A DNA stretch of 64,000 nt from Vreelandella piezotolerans (GCF_012427705.1 NZ_CP048602.1:2356001-2420000), one strand, 5' to 3'; positions 1 to 9,567 are shown, numbered from the stretch's first letter. The notes: generated by a model from the letters alone, not told the origin. A program made the numbers and translations.

Positions 1-471
1 TTCTTCGAAGAAGTGCATCGCGTCTGTGGCGACGCCAAGCAGGCAGCCAATTGGGTACAGGGCGAGCTCTCTGGTGCATTGAACCGGGAGAACCTGAGCA
101 TTCAACACAGTCCGGTATCCGCCCAACAGCTGGGTGAGTTGATCAGCCGCGTGCTGGACGACACCATCAACGGTAAGGCAGCGAAGCAGGTCTTCCAGGC
201 GCTGTGGAACGGCCAGGGCGAGAGCGCAGATGCCGTCATCGAGGCCAAAGGCCTAAAACAGGTGACCGACACCGGCGCCATCGAAGCAATGATCGACCAA
301 GTCATTGCCGAAAGCCCGGCACAGGTGGCGCAGTACCGTGATTCCGAGCCCGAGAAGCGTGGCAAGATGATTGGCTACTTCGTGGGCCAGGTGATGAAAG
401 CCTCACGCGGCACCGCCAACCCCCAGCAGGTCAACGGCTTGTTGAAAGAGAAGTTGGATGCGCTGCTCTAG
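1..471 (+). CDS. gatB: Aspartyl/glutamyl-tRNA amidotransferase subunit B, C-terminal part (partial)
   Basis: The open frame runs in from the left edge, so the start is missing; about 156 C-terminal residues are present. They match the helical tail and YqeY-like domain of GatB, which binds tRNA while the amidotransferase GatCAB converts Glu-tRNA(Gln) or Asp-tRNA(Asn) to the amidated form. Visible family features are the NWVQGEL segment near the start and the [13 protein letters not shown]...NPQQVNGLL ending, characteristic of GatB tails. A strong bidirectional terminator follows 30 bases after the stop. The identification is firm despite truncation; gatC and gatA should lie just outside the window. 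Confidence 0.95.
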   Translation, partial: FFEEVHRVCGDAKQAANWVQGELSGALNRENLSIQHSPVSAQQLGELISRVLDDTINGKAAKQVFQALWNGQGESADAVIEAKGLKQVTDTGAIEAMIDQVIAESPAQVAQYRDSEPEKRGKMIGYFVGQVMKASRGTANPQQVNGLLKEKLDALL

Positions 472-498
472 CCACGGCTAGTCGGCACGGCCATCAAC

Positions 499-530
499 CA
501 AAAGCGGCTGCCTCGGCAGCCGCTTTTTTG
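499..530. terminator. Bidirectional terminator between gatB and sixA
   Basis: A perfect 10-bp stem (503-512 with 515-524) is flanked by A residues on the left and a T run on the right. It can end gatB on the plus strand and sixA on the minus strand, since the two genes converge here. Confidence 0.85.
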
Positions 531-545
531 GTCTCGAGCGTCTCG

Positions 546-1052
546 TTAAGCCAGTTGACTCGGCTGAGTAAAACGCTTGAGCTGCGCGCAGCCTGCCGCC
601 CAGACGTCAGCCTCTAGCTCGGCAATGGCCGCCGTGGGGAAGCCAACGCCCTGGCTTGGCGCGCCTTCGACCAACAGCCCAGCCAAGTCGCCCACCAGCG
701 GCATGTGGCTAACCAGCATGATCGGCGAGTCAACGGGATGCCTGAGCAACCAGTCGCTGACATCGCCGGGCGGATCTTCCGGGGTAATGAAGGACAGCGT
801 ATTGAGGGGGGCGCCCAGGGCATCGCTGATTCGCTGGGCGGTTTGCTGAGCACGGACGTAAGGGCTGGCGTAGAGCGTTGGCCTAGACAGCTCGCCTTGA
901 TCGATACGCGTCGCCAGCCAGCGAGCCATGGTCTCGGCCTCGTGCTCCCCCCTGGGCGTCAGCGGCCGGGCGTGGTCTGGAAAACCTGGCGCGGCTTCGC
1001 CATGACGCATGATCAATACGCTGCAACTACCTTGCTGTCGGTGGCTATTCAT
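546..1052 (-). CDS. sixA: Phosphohistidine phosphatase SixA
   Basis: Histidine phosphatase family protein of 168 residues. The RHG signature sits at residues 16-18, with His17 the expected phospho-acceptor, and the second catalytic region is seen in [11 protein letters not shown]. In E. coli SixA removes phosphate from histidine phosphotransfer proteins and the nitrogen PTS. A strong GGAGG ribosome site lies five bases before the ATG. The start overlaps the last 8 bases of gpsA, so the two are translationally coupled and cotranscribed. Length is typical of the family. The physiological substrate here is unknown. Confidence 0.9.
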   Translation of the reverse strand: MNSHRQQGSCSVLIMRHGEAAPGFPDHARPLTPRGEHEAETMARWLATRIDQGELSRPTLYASPYVRAQQTAQRISDALGAPLNTLSFITPEDPPGDVSDWLLRHPVDSPIMLVSHMPLVGDLAGLLVEGAPSQGVGFPTAAIAELEADVWAAGCAQLKRFTQPSQLA

Positions 1053-2136
1053 GGGAACCTCCGCTGCCTTGCTGATCCTGATGAGCCTGCTCGCGATGCG
1101 CCTGCTGAACCGCTTCGCGGGGCAGAATGAACTCCACGTCGCTACTCTGCTCGCCCATCATGAGCGTTCCCGCCATGTCCTCGGCAGGCACGCCTTCGAA
1201 GAGCACACGATTCAACCCTTCGGCCAACGGCATATAAACCCCCATCTCGCGCGCTTTTGCGCAGACCAGCTTGACGGTATTGACGCCTTCCGCCACTTGG
1301 CCAAGCGCAGCCACCGCTTCCTCTAACGACAGCCCCGTACCCAGTGCATGGCCCACGCGGTAATTGCGCGACAAGTTAGACGAGCAAGTGACGATCAGGT
1401 CGCCCACGCCTGCCAAACCAAGAAACGTCATGGGGTTGGCCCCCTGGGCAACGGCGAAACGGCTCATCTCGGCCAGCGCTCGGGTCATCAGCATGCTGCG
1501 TGTGTTCTCCCCCATCCCCAGCGCCGCGGCCATGCCCGCTGCAATGGCGTAAATATTCTTTAATGCGCCCCCCAGCTCCACGCCGTGACGATCATTACTG
1601 GCGTAAACGCGGAAATAGCGACAGCCCAGCACTTGCTGTACTCGAGTGCGCGTTAGCGCATCCGCACTGGCGATCACCGTGGCGGTCAACTGCTTGTCAG
1701 CAATCTCGGAGGCCAAATTAGGCCCTGCAATGACGCCAATATGGGGGAAGCCGGTCTCTTGCTCCAGCACTTGGCTCATCAGTAAAAAGCCATCTTGCTC
1801 AATCCCTTTGGTGGTGCTGACCAGGATTTGTTCGGGCGAGAGCCAAGGCTTGGCCGCTTGCACCACGCTGCGAAACGCTTTCGACGGGATGGCAATCAGC
1901 ACCAGTTCGGCACCCGTCAGCACCGTTTTCAAGTCGGTCGATGCGGTGACGGCAGGGTTGATCGCATAGTCGGGAAGATAGCGGCCGTTGCGGTGCTCTC
2001 GGTTGATCTGCGCGACCAGCGCCTCGTCGCGCAACCATTGACGCACGTTAGCGCCATTGTCGGCAGCGATACTGGCCAGCGCGGTACCAAAACTCCCGCC
2101 CCCCAGCACCGCGACGTTACTTTGCTGCTCTGCCAT
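1045..2136 (-). CDS. gpsA: Glycerol-3-phosphate dehydrogenase [NAD(P)+]
   Basis: GpsA reduces dihydroxyacetone phosphate to sn-glycerol 3-phosphate for phospholipid synthesis in the cytoplasm. The N-terminal Rossmann motif GGGSFGTA is present near residue 10, followed by the family landmarks STTKGIE, GPNLASE and [13 protein letters not shown], which carries the catalytic lysine. The start is placed at the second in-frame ATG (2136), which has AGGA about seven bases upstream; the ATG two codons earlier is too close to that site. The gene ends inside sixA. The C-terminal tail of about 30 residues is rich in Gln and His and is probably disordered. Confidence 0.95.
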   Translation of the reverse strand: MAEQQSNVAVLGGGSFGTALASIAADNGANVRQWLRDEALVAQINREHRNGRYLPDYAINPAVTASTDLKTVLTGAELVLIAIPSKAFRSVVQAAKPWLSPEQILVSTTKGIEQDGFLLMSQVLEQETGFPHIGVIAGPNLASEIADKQLTATVIASADALTRTRVQQVLGCRYFRVYASNDRHGVELGGALKNIYAIAAGMAAALGMGENTRSMLMTRALAEMSRFAVAQGANPMTFLGLAGVGDLIVTCSSNLSRNYRVGHALGTGLSLEEAVAALGQVAEGVNTVKLVCAKAREMGVYMPLAEGLNRVLFEGVPAEDMAGTLMMGEQSSDVEFILPREAVQQAHREQAHQDQQGSGGSHE

Positions 2137-2214
2137 AGCCATGTCCTGAGTTCTTTTACGTAACGGTGGGCCTCAACACCCCCCATTTTGATAAGTACTA
2201 CCTTAACAAAACAA

Positions 2215-2244
2215 GCGGCCCGCTTGGTTGACCAAGCGGGCCGC
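2215..2244 (-). terminator. Terminator after htpG
   Basis: A 13-bp perfect GC-rich stem (2215-2227 with 2232-2244) around a four-base loop. Read on the minus strand it is followed by a T-rich tract (TTGTTTTGTT), as expected for an intrinsic terminator of htpG just upstream of gpsA. Confidence 0.8.
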
Positions 2245-2263
2245 GACTAGCGAGCTTAGGGCA

Positions 2264-4168
2264 TTAAGCCGTCAACACACTATTGAGACGCTTCACGTAG
2301 GCAGCCGGGTCGTCCAGATGACCGCCCTCGGCAATGATCGCCTGATCCAGAAGGATGTGGGCTAACTGGCCAAATAGATCACCCTCTGCATTTTCCAAAC
2401 GGGCCACTAGGGCATGGTTGGGGTTGAGCTCGAGGATGGGTTTCACATCCGGGAGTTTTTGCCCGGCCGCTTCCATGATACGGCGCATCTGATAGCCCAT
2501 TTCGTGCTCGGGCAACACCACGCAAGCGGGCGAATCGGTCAGACGATGGGTGATTTTGACCTCTTGAACGCCATCGCTCAGCGCTTCTTTGACGCGCTTT
2601 ACGAGATCTTCCTTCGCCTTGGCCGTCTCTTCCTGGGCTTTTTTCTCGGCTTCGTCCTCTACGTCCCCAAGATCCAGCTCACCTTTTGCCACATCGGCAA
2701 AGGGCTTGCCGTCAAATTCTGTCAGATGGCTCATCAGCCACTCGTCGATCCGGTCAGAGAGCAGCAGCACTTCGATGCCTTTCTTGCGGAAAATCTCCAG
2801 GTGCGGGCTGTTCTTCGCTGCATTGAAGCTATCCGCCACCACGTAGTAGATCTTCTTCTGGCCCTCTTTCATACGTTCGACGTAATCCGCCAGAGAGTGT
2901 TCTTGCGTGGCGGTATCGGTATGGGTAGAGGCGAAACGCAGGAGGCCAGCGACTTTTTCGCGGTTAGCGAAGTCTTCACCTGGGCCCTCTTTCAGCACAC
3001 TGCCAAAGGTGTTCCAGAACGTTTGATACTGCTCGCTATCTTTGGACAGTTTCTTGAGCATGTCCAGCGCACGCTTGGTGAGCGCCCCTTTGATCTTGTC
3101 GACCTTGGGATCTTGCTGCAGCAACTCACGGGAGACGTTCAATGAGAGATCGCGCGTATCCAGCACACCCTTGATGAAACGCAGGTAGAGGGGCAGGAAC
3201 TGCTCGGCATCATCCATGATGAAGACACGTTGCACGTAAAGCTTCACACCGCGCGAGCCGTCACGGTCGAACATGTCGAACGGTGCGCGGCCCGGCACGT
3301 AGAGCAAGCTGGTGTACTCGAGCTTACCCTCGACTTTATTGTGACTCCAGGTAAGCGGGTCACTGAAGTCGTGGGCAACGTGCTTGTAGAACGCCTTATA
3401 CTCGTCGTCGCTGACATCGCTCTTCGGGCGCGCCCACAGCGCGGTAGCTTCGTTGACGGTTTCCCACGTCGTCACTTCGCTACCTTCGATCTCGTTACCG
3501 TCGTCATCCTTGGCGGTTTCGACCTTGGGCATACGCACCGGCACTTCGATGTGATCAGAGTACTTGCGCACCAAGCTTTGCAGGCGGTAGTCGTCGGCGA
3601 ACTCTTTTGCATCGTCTTTTAAATGCAGAGTGATTTCCGTGCCGTGAGCGTCACGCTCGATGTCGGCAACGGTAAACTCGCCTTCGCCTTTGGAGCGCCA
3701 CTCGACGCCTTCCGATGCAGCGGTGCCTGCTTTACGAGTACGTACGGCCACTTCGTCGGCCACGATGAAGCCCGAATAGAAACCAACCCCGAACTGACCG
3801 ATCAGCTTGGCGTCTTTTTGCTGCTCGCCGGAGAGCTGCTTCAAAAACTCTGCCGTACCGGAACGCGCGATGGTGCCCAAGTTGGCAATCACATCTTCGC
3901 GGTTCATGCCGATACCATTATCGCGCAGCGTGATGGTGTTGGCGTCGCGGTCGTGCTCGATCTCGATACGCAGCTCGCTATCGCCTTCGTACAGAGCGTC
4001 GTTATCGAGTGCGGCATAGCGCAACTTGTCACAGGCATCGGCGGCGTTGGAAATCAGCTCGCGTAGAAAAATCTCCCGATTCGAGTACAGAGAGTGGATC
4101 ATCAGATTCAGGAGCTGTTTGACTTCCGTCTGAAAGCCAAGAGTTTCTTCATGGGTCGCAGTGGTCAT
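2264..4168 (-). CDS. htpG: Molecular chaperone HtpG (Hsp90)
   Basis: Bacterial Hsp90 of 634 residues, a cytoplasmic ATP-dependent chaperone dimer. The N-terminal GHKL ATPase domain shows [17 protein letters not shown] and GQFGVGFYS; the middle domain carries LNVSRELLQ with the conserved Arg, and the C-terminal dimerisation domain ends with the usual acidic and Leu-rich stretch. The start chosen (MTTATHEE) has GAGGG eight bases upstream, whereas the ATG five codons earlier has no ribosome site. A sigma-32-type promoter lies 75-100 bases upstream, and a 10-bp hairpin occupies the leader. Confidence 0.97.
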   Translation of the reverse strand: MTTATHEETLGFQTEVKQLLNLMIHSLYSNREIFLRELISNAADACDKLRYAALDNDALYEGDSELRIEIEHDRDANTITLRDNGIGMNREDVIANLGTIARSGTAEFLKQLSGEQQKDAKLIGQFGVGFYSGFIVADEVAVRTRKAGTAASEGVEWRSKGEGEFTVADIERDAHGTEITLHLKDDAKEFADDYRLQSLVRKYSDHIEVPVRMPKVETAKDDDGNEIEGSEVTTWETVNEATALWARPKSDVSDDEYKAFYKHVAHDFSDPLTWSHNKVEGKLEYTSLLYVPGRAPFDMFDRDGSRGVKLYVQRVFIMDDAEQFLPLYLRFIKGVLDTRDLSLNVSRELLQQDPKVDKIKGALTKRALDMLKKLSKDSEQYQTFWNTFGSVLKEGPGEDFANREKVAGLLRFASTHTDTATQEHSLADYVERMKEGQKKIYYVVADSFNAAKNSPHLEIFRKKGIEVLLLSDRIDEWLMSHLTEFDGKPFADVAKGELDLGDVEDEAEKKAQEETAKAKEDLVKRVKEALSDGVQEVKITHRLTDSPACVVLPEHEMGYQMRRIMEAAGQKLPDVKPILELNPNHALVARLENAEGDLFGQLAHILLDQAIIAEGGHLDDPAAYVKRLNSVLTA

Positions 4169-4201
4169 GCGCTTAGCCCTCATTGATCACGTGTTGCTTG
4201 A

Positions 4202-4225
4202 CGCCTCTGCCCATAGGCAGAGGCG
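4202..4225 (-). repeat. 10-bp perfect inverted repeat in the htpG leader
   Basis: CGCCTCTGCC (4202-4211) and its exact complement (4216-4225) enclose a CATA loop. On the minus strand it lies 34-57 bases before the htpG start, downstream of the heat-shock promoter, and has no T run after it. It would therefore be a 5' UTR structure of the htpG mRNA, or a remnant terminator of the upstream gene. Confidence 0.6.
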
Positions 4226-4243
4226 GAAAAGGTAGTGAACTCA

Positions 4244-4271
4244 ATATGGGGATAAGCGAAGGGATTTCAAG
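4244..4271 (-). promoter_or_regulatory. Sigma-32 (heat-shock) type promoter of htpG
   Basis: On the minus strand, CTTGAAA (4265-4271) is followed after 13 bases by CCCCATAT (4244-4251), close to the RpoH consensus (CTTGAAA, 13-17 bases, CCCCATnT). It faces htpG, a classic RpoH target, and overlaps the last codons of the upstream YkvA gene. Confidence 0.85.
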
Positions 4272-4614
4272 AAGGTGTGTGTGAAGAAGCGGTGGCTGCC
4301 TCAGTAGCCGATTTCCAAGCGCGATAGTCGGCCAACTGCGTATCGACGCGATTTAGTAACCAGCCCACGATCAATACGTCATCGACCACACCTAGCAGCA
4401 CCAAAAAGTCGGGGATCAGATCGAATGGCATGACCAGGTAGGCCAACGCCAGCGCCATGGTGCCAAACGCAGACCAGGGAATCGGCCTGAAATCTCCTTT
4501 CAGCACATCGCGGGTCATGGGTAAAAATAGCTTGAGCGCACGGGCGATACGTTTAACGGCCCATACGCGTGTTTTCAATCGACGAAACAATCCCCAAACG
4601 GATAATCGTGCCAT
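4267..4614 (-). CDS. YkvA family protein (DUF1232)
   Basis: Small protein of 115 residues with the DUF1232 hallmark AYLVMPFDLIPDFL followed by GVVDDVLI at about residues 58-81. The N-terminal 30 residues are strongly basic. The central stretch is hydrophobic and likely membrane-associated. The biochemical role of the family is not established. The gene lies divergently from slt and upstream of htpG; its 3' end contains the -35 element of the htpG heat-shock promoter. Confidence 0.8.
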   Translation of the reverse strand: MARLSVWGLFRRLKTRVWAVKRIARALKLFLPMTRDVLKGDFRPIPWSAFGTMALALAYLVMPFDLIPDFLVLLGVVDDVLIVGWLLNRVDTQLADYRAWKSATEAATASSHTPS

Positions 4615-4661
4615 CGTTATCGAATCCTCTTAGTGTCACGATTGTCAGAACCTTATCTGTG

Positions 4662-4691
4662 CGTATAGTTCACTTGTCCGTATAGTTCACT
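4662..4691. repeat. Two direct copies of a 13-bp sequence before slt
   Basis: CGTATAGTTCACT occurs at 4662-4674 and again at 4679-4691, a period of 17 bases, in the divergent intergenic region between the YkvA gene and slt. It could be a pair of regulator sites or a small tandem duplication. Confidence 0.6.
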
Positions 4692-4731
4692 ATTGCGCCT
4701 TTGACCCTACCAGCGAGCAAGAGGGAGTGCC

Positions 4732-6681
4732 ATGCCGGCTACGCCATTACGTTCTACCCTTCGCACTCTGTGTGCAGCAGCCATCATCGGCCTACCGACG
4801 GGGAGTTGGGCAGCCACTGATGACGCTATGCGTGATGCGCTCAACGCCGCACGCCAGCAGCAGTGGCAACACATCGATGAGCGCGCCATCGAAGGACACA
4901 TACTCAGCGGTTATGTCACCTATCACCGCTTACGCAACCAGTTGCCCAACGTGGCCGCCAGTCAAGTGCTGCAGTTCATCGAACAGCATGCCGACTCTCC
5001 GCTATCGGAATGGATGCGCGGCCAAGCCATTGCCAAATATGGTCATGCAGGACGTTACGGCGATCTACTCACCGTCGCCGATGGCGAGCCTGCTGGAACG
5101 GCACGTCAGTGTTACTACTACATGGCGCTCATCGACCGTGCCCCAGAAGAGTCGCGCCGCGCGGGCTTGGCGCTTTGGCGAGTAGGCAGCTCACAGCCCG
5201 ATGCCTGTGACCCCCTTTTCAACCGCCTACGGGCCGATGGCACTATCGATGCGACCGCCATCTGGGAACGCAAGATGCTAGCTTGGCAAGCGGGCGAATC
5301 GCGCCTGAGTAACTACCTAGGCGGACTGCTGAGCAGCGAGTGGCAAACGGCCCTCGACACGTTGGACGCGGTCAGCAACAACGCCAGGGCCATCACCAGC
5401 GCCCCCACCTGCCTAGGCCCGGAGTGCAGGGCCACGGCGGCTTTCTACCAAGCCGCCATGCAGCGCCTGACCCGAGATGACACGCCTACCGCTTTCGCCG
5501 CTTGGCAGCAGCTCTCGCCTCGCTTGAACTTGACGGCGCAAGAGCGCCAAGTCATCGAGGAAGAGCTAGCGTTTTACACCCTCGTTCGGGAGGTGCCCGG
5601 CACGCTCGGCTGGGTCGATAGCGTGCTGCCCTCGCTAGCCAGCGAGCGCGTACTGGAGCTGCGCGTGCGTCGCGCGCTGGCCGACCGCCAGTGGACCGAC
5701 GTCGTACACTGGATTGCCGAAATGCCCGCGAGCCAGCAAGCGAGCAGTCGCTGGCAGTATTGGCTGGGGCGCGCCAACGAGCAGCTTGGCAACCCCGAGG
5801 CGGCCATGGCACGTTATCAGCAAGCAGCCACTGACCGCAGCTTCTACGGCTTCGCCGCCGCCGATAGAATCGACCAGCCTTACCGACTCAACAACGAGCG
5901 CCATCACTTCGACGAGGCTACCCGCGAGCAGACGGCACGACTACCGGTCGTGCAGCGCACCGAGGCGCTGCTGCGTATCGGTGAAGACGGTTTAGCCAAC
6001 AGCGAGTGGCTTTACGCCATCGAGCACGGCACGCCCCAGCAAGCCCGCGCGCTGGCCGACTATGCCGCCCAGCAGCAGTGGCACGCACGGCTAGTACAAA
6101 CCACCATTGCAGGCAAAATGTGGGACGCGCTGGAGTGGCGCTTTCCTCCCGCCTACCGCGAGAGCTTTCTTCAATGGGGCGCTCAAACAGGGGTAGACCC
6201 TTACCTATTAATGGCAATTACCCGCCGAGAAAGTGCGTACAACCCGGTGGCGCTCTCACCCGCAGGCGCTAGGGGCTTGATGCAGTTGATGCCCGGCACG
6301 GCCGCCCAAGTGAGCCGTCAACTGGGGCTGAACGACCCCGGTCCCTACGGCGTGCTGGATCCTGAGCTGAACATTCGCCTTGGAAGTACCTACTTGCGCG
6401 ACAAGCTCGCGCGCTACCGAGGCAATCGTCTTGCGGCCACAGCTGCCTACAATGCAGGACCTGGACGCGTCGATCAGTGGTTAGGCACTCAGAGCATGGA
6501 GTCGTTCGATCTCTTCGTGGAGAGTATTCCATTTCGCGAGACACGCGATTACGTACAGGCAGTGCTGAGCTACCGGGTGATTTTTGAGAGCTTAGCCAAC
6601 GGCGGTAGCAGCGATGGGGTCTCGCTACTCAACGAAAGCGAGCAGGCCGTGCGCTACGACCGCGCCCTCGTACAGCGCTAG
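4732..6681 (+). CDS. slt: Soluble lytic murein transglycosylase
   Basis: Periplasmic Slt70-type enzyme of 649 residues that cleaves the MurNAc-GlcNAc bond with formation of 1,6-anhydro-MurNAc. A signal peptide of about 27 residues ends at SWA. A long alpha-helical superhelix region (about 30-460) is followed by the catalytic SLT domain, with ITRRESAYNP placing the catalytic Glu at residue 500, then GARGLMQLMPGTA and AYNAGPGRV. Length agrees with Slt70. A GAGGG ribosome site lies just before the ATG. Transcribed alone, with a direct repeat in its promoter region. Confidence 0.95.
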   Translation: MPATPLRSTLRTLCAAAIIGLPTGSWAATDDAMRDALNAARQQQWQHIDERAIEGHILSGYVTYHRLRNQLPNVAASQVLQFIEQHADSPLSEWMRGQAIAKYGHAGRYGDLLTVADGEPAGTARQCYYYMALIDRAPEESRRAGLALWRVGSSQPDACDPLFNRLRADGTIDATAIWERKMLAWQAGESRLSNYLGGLLSSEWQTALDTLDAVSNNARAITSAPTCLGPECRATAAFYQAAMQRLTRDDTPTAFAAWQQLSPRLNLTAQERQVIEEELAFYTLVREVPGTLGWVDSVLPSLASERVLELRVRRALADRQWTDVVHWIAEMPASQQASSRWQYWLGRANEQLGNPEAAMARYQQAATDRSFYGFAAADRIDQPYRLNNERHHFDEATREQTARLPVVQRTEALLRIGEDGLANSEWLYAIEHGTPQQARALADYAAQQQWHARLVQTTIAGKMWDALEWRFPPAYRESFLQWGAQTGVDPYLLMAITRRESAYNPVALSPAGARGLMQLMPGTAAQVSRQLGLNDPGPYGVLDPELNIRLGSTYLRDKLARYRGNRLAATAAYNAGPGRVDQWLGTQSMESFDLFVESIPFRETRDYVQAVLSYRVIFESLANGGSSDGVSLLNESEQAVRYDRALVQR

Positions 6682-6710
6682 TCCCAGCGACGCGTATCGC
6701 GATCCCCCCA

Positions 6711-6735
6711 CAACGCCCGGTTACACCGGGCGTTG
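6711..6735. repeat. 11-bp inverted repeat at the slt/exporter junction
   Basis: An exact 11-bp inverted repeat with a three-base loop spans the end of the exporter gene, 30 bases after the slt stop. There is no T run on either side, so it is either a weak terminator or a structure protecting the mRNA 3' ends of two convergent genes. Confidence 0.5.
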
Positions 6736-7377
6736 CTCCAGCGCCAGCCGCACGCCGAAAACGACCAACACCGCGCCAGTGGCAGCATTCAAGGTTTGCG
6801 CAAAGCGTGCGCTGGCCAGCCATTTACTCGCCCCACCAACCATCAACACGACGCTAATCTGCCAAATATTGGCAATCACGAAGTGCACGCCCGCCAACCA
6901 GAGGGATTTGACGAGTGCGGGGTCAGTGGGCGCGATGAACTGGGGTAAAAACGCCATGTAGAACACCACGGTTTTGGGGTTGAGCACGTTGGATAGCAGC
7001 CCTTCTTTGACTGGCTGCCACAGCGGAACGGGCGCCGCCTCCTTCAGGACGCCCTTCACCGGCAGCGGCGTTCCTCGGCGGGCTGCCAGCAGGCTCGTGC
7101 CCCCCAGCCAAATCAAATACGCCGCCCCTGCCAACTTCAGCATGTTGAACGCCCAGGCCGACTGCAGCAAAATGAACGAGATACCCAACGCCGAAACGGT
7201 GGCATGAACGAACAAACCACAGCAAATGGCTACGCTCGTGGCTATGCCGTCTCGGATACCGCCTCGCGCGGTGTTGCGAATCACCAGAAGCGTGTCGACT
7301 CCTGGGCTTATCGACAGCAGCGTGATGGCCACTAAAAAGGGAATGAACTGCGCATCGATGAGGTTGAGTTCCATCAT
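6721..7377 (-). CDS. LysE/RhtB family amino-acid exporter
   Basis: Integral inner-membrane protein of 218 residues with the LysE layout: an N-terminal segment with SPGVDTLLVIRNT (residues about 24-36), then six hydrophobic stretches, and the family motif NPKTVVFYMAFLPQF around 132-146. Members export amino acids such as homoserine, threonine, lysine or leucine; the substrate cannot be told from sequence alone. Divergent from the cold-shock gene, convergent with slt. Confidence 0.85.
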   Translation of the reverse strand: MMELNLIDAQFIPFLVAITLLSISPGVDTLLVIRNTARGGIRDGIATSVAICCGLFVHATVSALGISFILLQSAWAFNMLKLAGAAYLIWLGGTSLLAARRGTPLPVKGVLKEAAPVPLWQPVKEGLLSNVLNPKTVVFYMAFLPQFIAPTDPALVKSLWLAGVHFVIANIWQISVVLMVGGASKWLASARFAQTLNAATGAVLVVFGVRLALEQRPV

Positions 7378-7510
7378 GTACTTGGCTCGCTGAGTGATAA
7401 AGAATCTTAATCACGTGACTGGACGTGCTGATTATTTGCTTCTAAAGTGAATTTGGCAGGTTGACAGAGCGTCGCCTGCTCAATCATTAAGCACGTTAAG
7501 GATATGAACG

Positions 7511-7714
7511 ATGGCAACTGGCACTGTCAAGTGGTTCAACGACACCAAAGGTTACGGCTTCATCTCTCCCGATGACGGCGGTGACGATCTCTTTGCCCAC
7601 TTCTCTGAAATTCAAGCTGAAGGTTTTAAGACCCTGCAAGATGGTCAGAAAGTCAGCTTCGAGGTGACTCAGGGTAAAAAAGGCCTTCAGGCTTCCAACA
7701 TTCGCGTTGCTTGA
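7511..7714 (+). CDS. Cold-shock protein, CspA family
   Basis: Single OB-fold protein of 67 residues with RNP1 (KGYGFI, residues 13-18) and RNP2 (DLFAHF, about 28-33) nucleic-acid binding motifs. It binds single-stranded RNA/DNA and acts as an RNA chaperone. AAGGAT lies before the ATG. The roughly 130-base upstream gap is shared with the divergent exporter. A canonical terminator follows. Whether it is cold-induced cannot be judged from the sequence. Confidence 0.95.
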   Translation: MATGTVKWFNDTKGYGFISPDDGGDDLFAHFSEIQAEGFKTLQDGQKVSFEVTQGKKGLQASNIRVA

Positions 7715-7730
7715 ACCGCACCGAATGGAT

Positions 7731-7757
7731 AAAGGCCCGCGAATGCGGGCCTTTTTT
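7731..7757 (+). terminator. Terminator of the cold-shock gene
   Basis: Ten-base stem (7731-7740 with 7745-7754) around a GAAT loop followed by a T run. The A residues on the left also let it serve the convergent lipoprotein gene. Confidence 0.9.
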
Positions 7758-7776
7758 ATAGGTTGGGGTTTCCTTC

Positions 7777-8577
7777 TTAAGACGATGTATCCAACGTGTC
7801 GTCCGAGGAGCTTTCGGCCTCTTGCGCTTCGCTATCGTCATTGGTAGAGCGCTCTTCAACAGGGTGGTCGTCACCAACGTCGCGGTCTTGGAGTTCGTCA
7901 GACGCCAGGGGTGCACCATTGGTGGGGCGCTCACTCTCCAAGGCTTGGAACTGCTCTTCTAGGCGCTGCTGGGCCTCTTCGAATTGACGTTCGGTATCTT
8001 CGATGAGCGCATCCACATCTTGCGCTTCTAACCCTCCTTCCACGGAAGTGCCTTCGGGTAAGCTGCTTTCGCGCTCCCAGCTTGGCTCGATGGGGTCGTT
8101 CTCCATGGGCGCCAGTTCGGGCGACTGCTGCTCGATTTCTTGAAACTGTTGCTCCAACTGACGCTGTGCCTCTTCGAAACGACGCTCGGTCTCGGCAATC
8201 ACGTCATCGACATCAGAACGCGTGGTTTCACCCGGCATTGCGCTAGCTTCGTCAAGGGCTTCGTCGGGGTCGGCGGCCAGCGTCTCTTCGTCCGCCTGCA
8301 GGGGCTCCGAGGTTGGCTCACTGGCGGTGGAAGACAGGTCTTCCTGAGCATTGGAAGGCTCGGACGCCTCGGACGCCTGACGTTCAATGTCGTCTTCCAC
8401 CTGGGAGGGCGAAGGAACATCGTCACTACCGGTGTCAGGTGCAGCGGCTGGCGTCTCACTGGGCTGCTCGGCCGCGCTCTCTTCCGGTACGACGTTTGCC
8501 TCTTCTTGACTGTCGCCGCAGGCACTCAGCAGTAGGGCCAAACTGGCCAGTAGCGGCATCCATACATGGTAGCTCAT
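7777..8577 (-). CDS. Acidic repeat-containing lipoprotein of unknown function
   Basis: A 266-residue protein with a lipoprotein signal ending LLLSAC, so Cys20 is the expected lipidated residue; Gly-Asp after it suggests possible inner-membrane retention. The rest is extremely rich in Glu, Asp, Ser and Gln. Two closely similar segments begin DVDDVIAETERRFEEAQ (from residue 122) and DVDALIEDTERQFEEAQ (from 187), 65 residues apart, each predicted to form a short amphipathic or coiled-coil helix ending in QQF/EQF. The first 100 residues after Cys20 are low complexity. No catalytic motif is visible. An acidic exported protein fits a halophile. It sits upstream of nothing obvious in an operon. Confidence 0.7.
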   Translation of the reverse strand: MSYHVWMPLLASLALLLSACGDSQEEANVVPEESAAEQPSETPAAAPDTGSDDVPSPSQVEDDIERQASEASEPSNAQEDLSSTASEPTSEPLQADEETLAADPDEALDEASAMPGETTRSDVDDVIAETERRFEEAQRQLEQQFQEIEQQSPELAPMENDPIEPSWERESSLPEGTSVEGGLEAQDVDALIEDTERQFEEAQQRLEEQFQALESERPTNGAPLASDELQDRDVGDDHPVEERSTNDDSEAQEAESSSDDTLDTSS

Positions 8578-8607
8578 CGAGTCATGCTCCTTAATGGTTC
8601 GAATTCA

Positions 8608-9567
8608 TTAGTGGCGGTCGTTGGCAGACAACAGCGAACAGCCTTCTGGTAAGCGTACCTTCAACGCTAGCGGGACGACTTCAGCGGTAAATCGTTGATA
8701 GCGTTTTGCCTCACCATCCAGGGTCAGCGGCCAAGGTTCATCATCGGACCGAGTGGTAACGGTCAACTGGCTGGCAGTGAAGTAGCGCACATAACGCCCT
8801 TCTGCGGGGAACTGCTGTAGCTCGCCGAGCAGCGCAGGAAGCTCCGTCACCGAATGAAAATCTTTGACTAGCAGAACGTCCAATCGCCCATCATCGAGCT
8901 TGGCACGAGGGGCCAGCACCTGCCCCCCACCCGATTGACGCCCATTGCCCAGTGCCAGCAGCAGCAGTGACGCGGCCTGCTCATGATCGCCCCAGTGCAA
9001 CGTGCCGCGATAACTGCGATGACGCCACGCCTTGAGCGCACCCATCAGTGAGTAGGCTCCTCCCCCTAACATGCGTTTTAACGTTTTGGGGGTAGAGGAG
9101 GTAATTTCTGCGCCGAAACCACCGGTGGTCATATTGATGTAATAGCATACCGACGGTTCGCCTCTGGCTTCCGCCGTCATACGAATCACATCGATGGGCG
9201 CAGACGGCAAGCGAACGGCATCCGCCAGTGCGCGATCCAGCTCCAAAGGTAACCCCACCGAAGTGGCAAAATCATTCGCGCTGCCCATCGGCACCACGCC
9301 CAAGCTCGGACGATGGTCATGGGGCAGCCGCATGAGTCCATTGACGACTTCGTTGACGGTGCCATCACCACCGCATGCGATGACGCATGTCGCGCCCAAA
9401 TCGAGCGCTTGGGCTGCAAAATCAGCGGCATCGCCACCTTCCCACGTCGCGCGAACAATGATGGGCGTCCCTGCCTTGCGCTGCGCTTCGACGGCGTCGC
9501 GCAGCGCCGGATTCCCGGCCGACTTACCGTTGATAATCAATAAATAACGCTGTTGTGGGTCTGTCAC
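8608..9567 (-). CDS. YegS-type diacylglycerol/lipid kinase
   Basis: 319-residue member of the DAGK_cat/YegS family, which phosphorylates lipid hydroxyls using ATP. The nucleotide-binding hallmark GGDGTVNEVVNG is at about residues 65-76, with the following GVVPMGSANDFA loop; the N-terminal LIINGKSAGNP strand-loop is also present. The C-terminal beta-sandwich is complete. Possible roles are phosphatidic acid or phosphatidylglycerol phosphorylation, which sequence alone does not settle. Lies 40 bases downstream of pepN on the same strand. Confidence 0.88.
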   Translation of the reverse strand: MTDPQQRYLLIINGKSAGNPALRDAVEAQRKAGTPIIVRATWEGGDAADFAAQALDLGATCVIACGGDGTVNEVVNGLMRLPHDHRPSLGVVPMGSANDFATSVGLPLELDRALADAVRLPSAPIDVIRMTAEARGEPSVCYYINMTTGGFGAEITSSTPKTLKRMLGGGAYSLMGALKAWRHRSYRGTLHWGDHEQAASLLLLALGNGRQSGGGQVLAPRAKLDDGRLDVLLVKDFHSVTELPALLGELQQFPAEGRYVRYFTASQLTVTTRSDDEPWPLTLDGEAKRYQRFTAEVVPLALKVRLPEGCSLLSANDRH

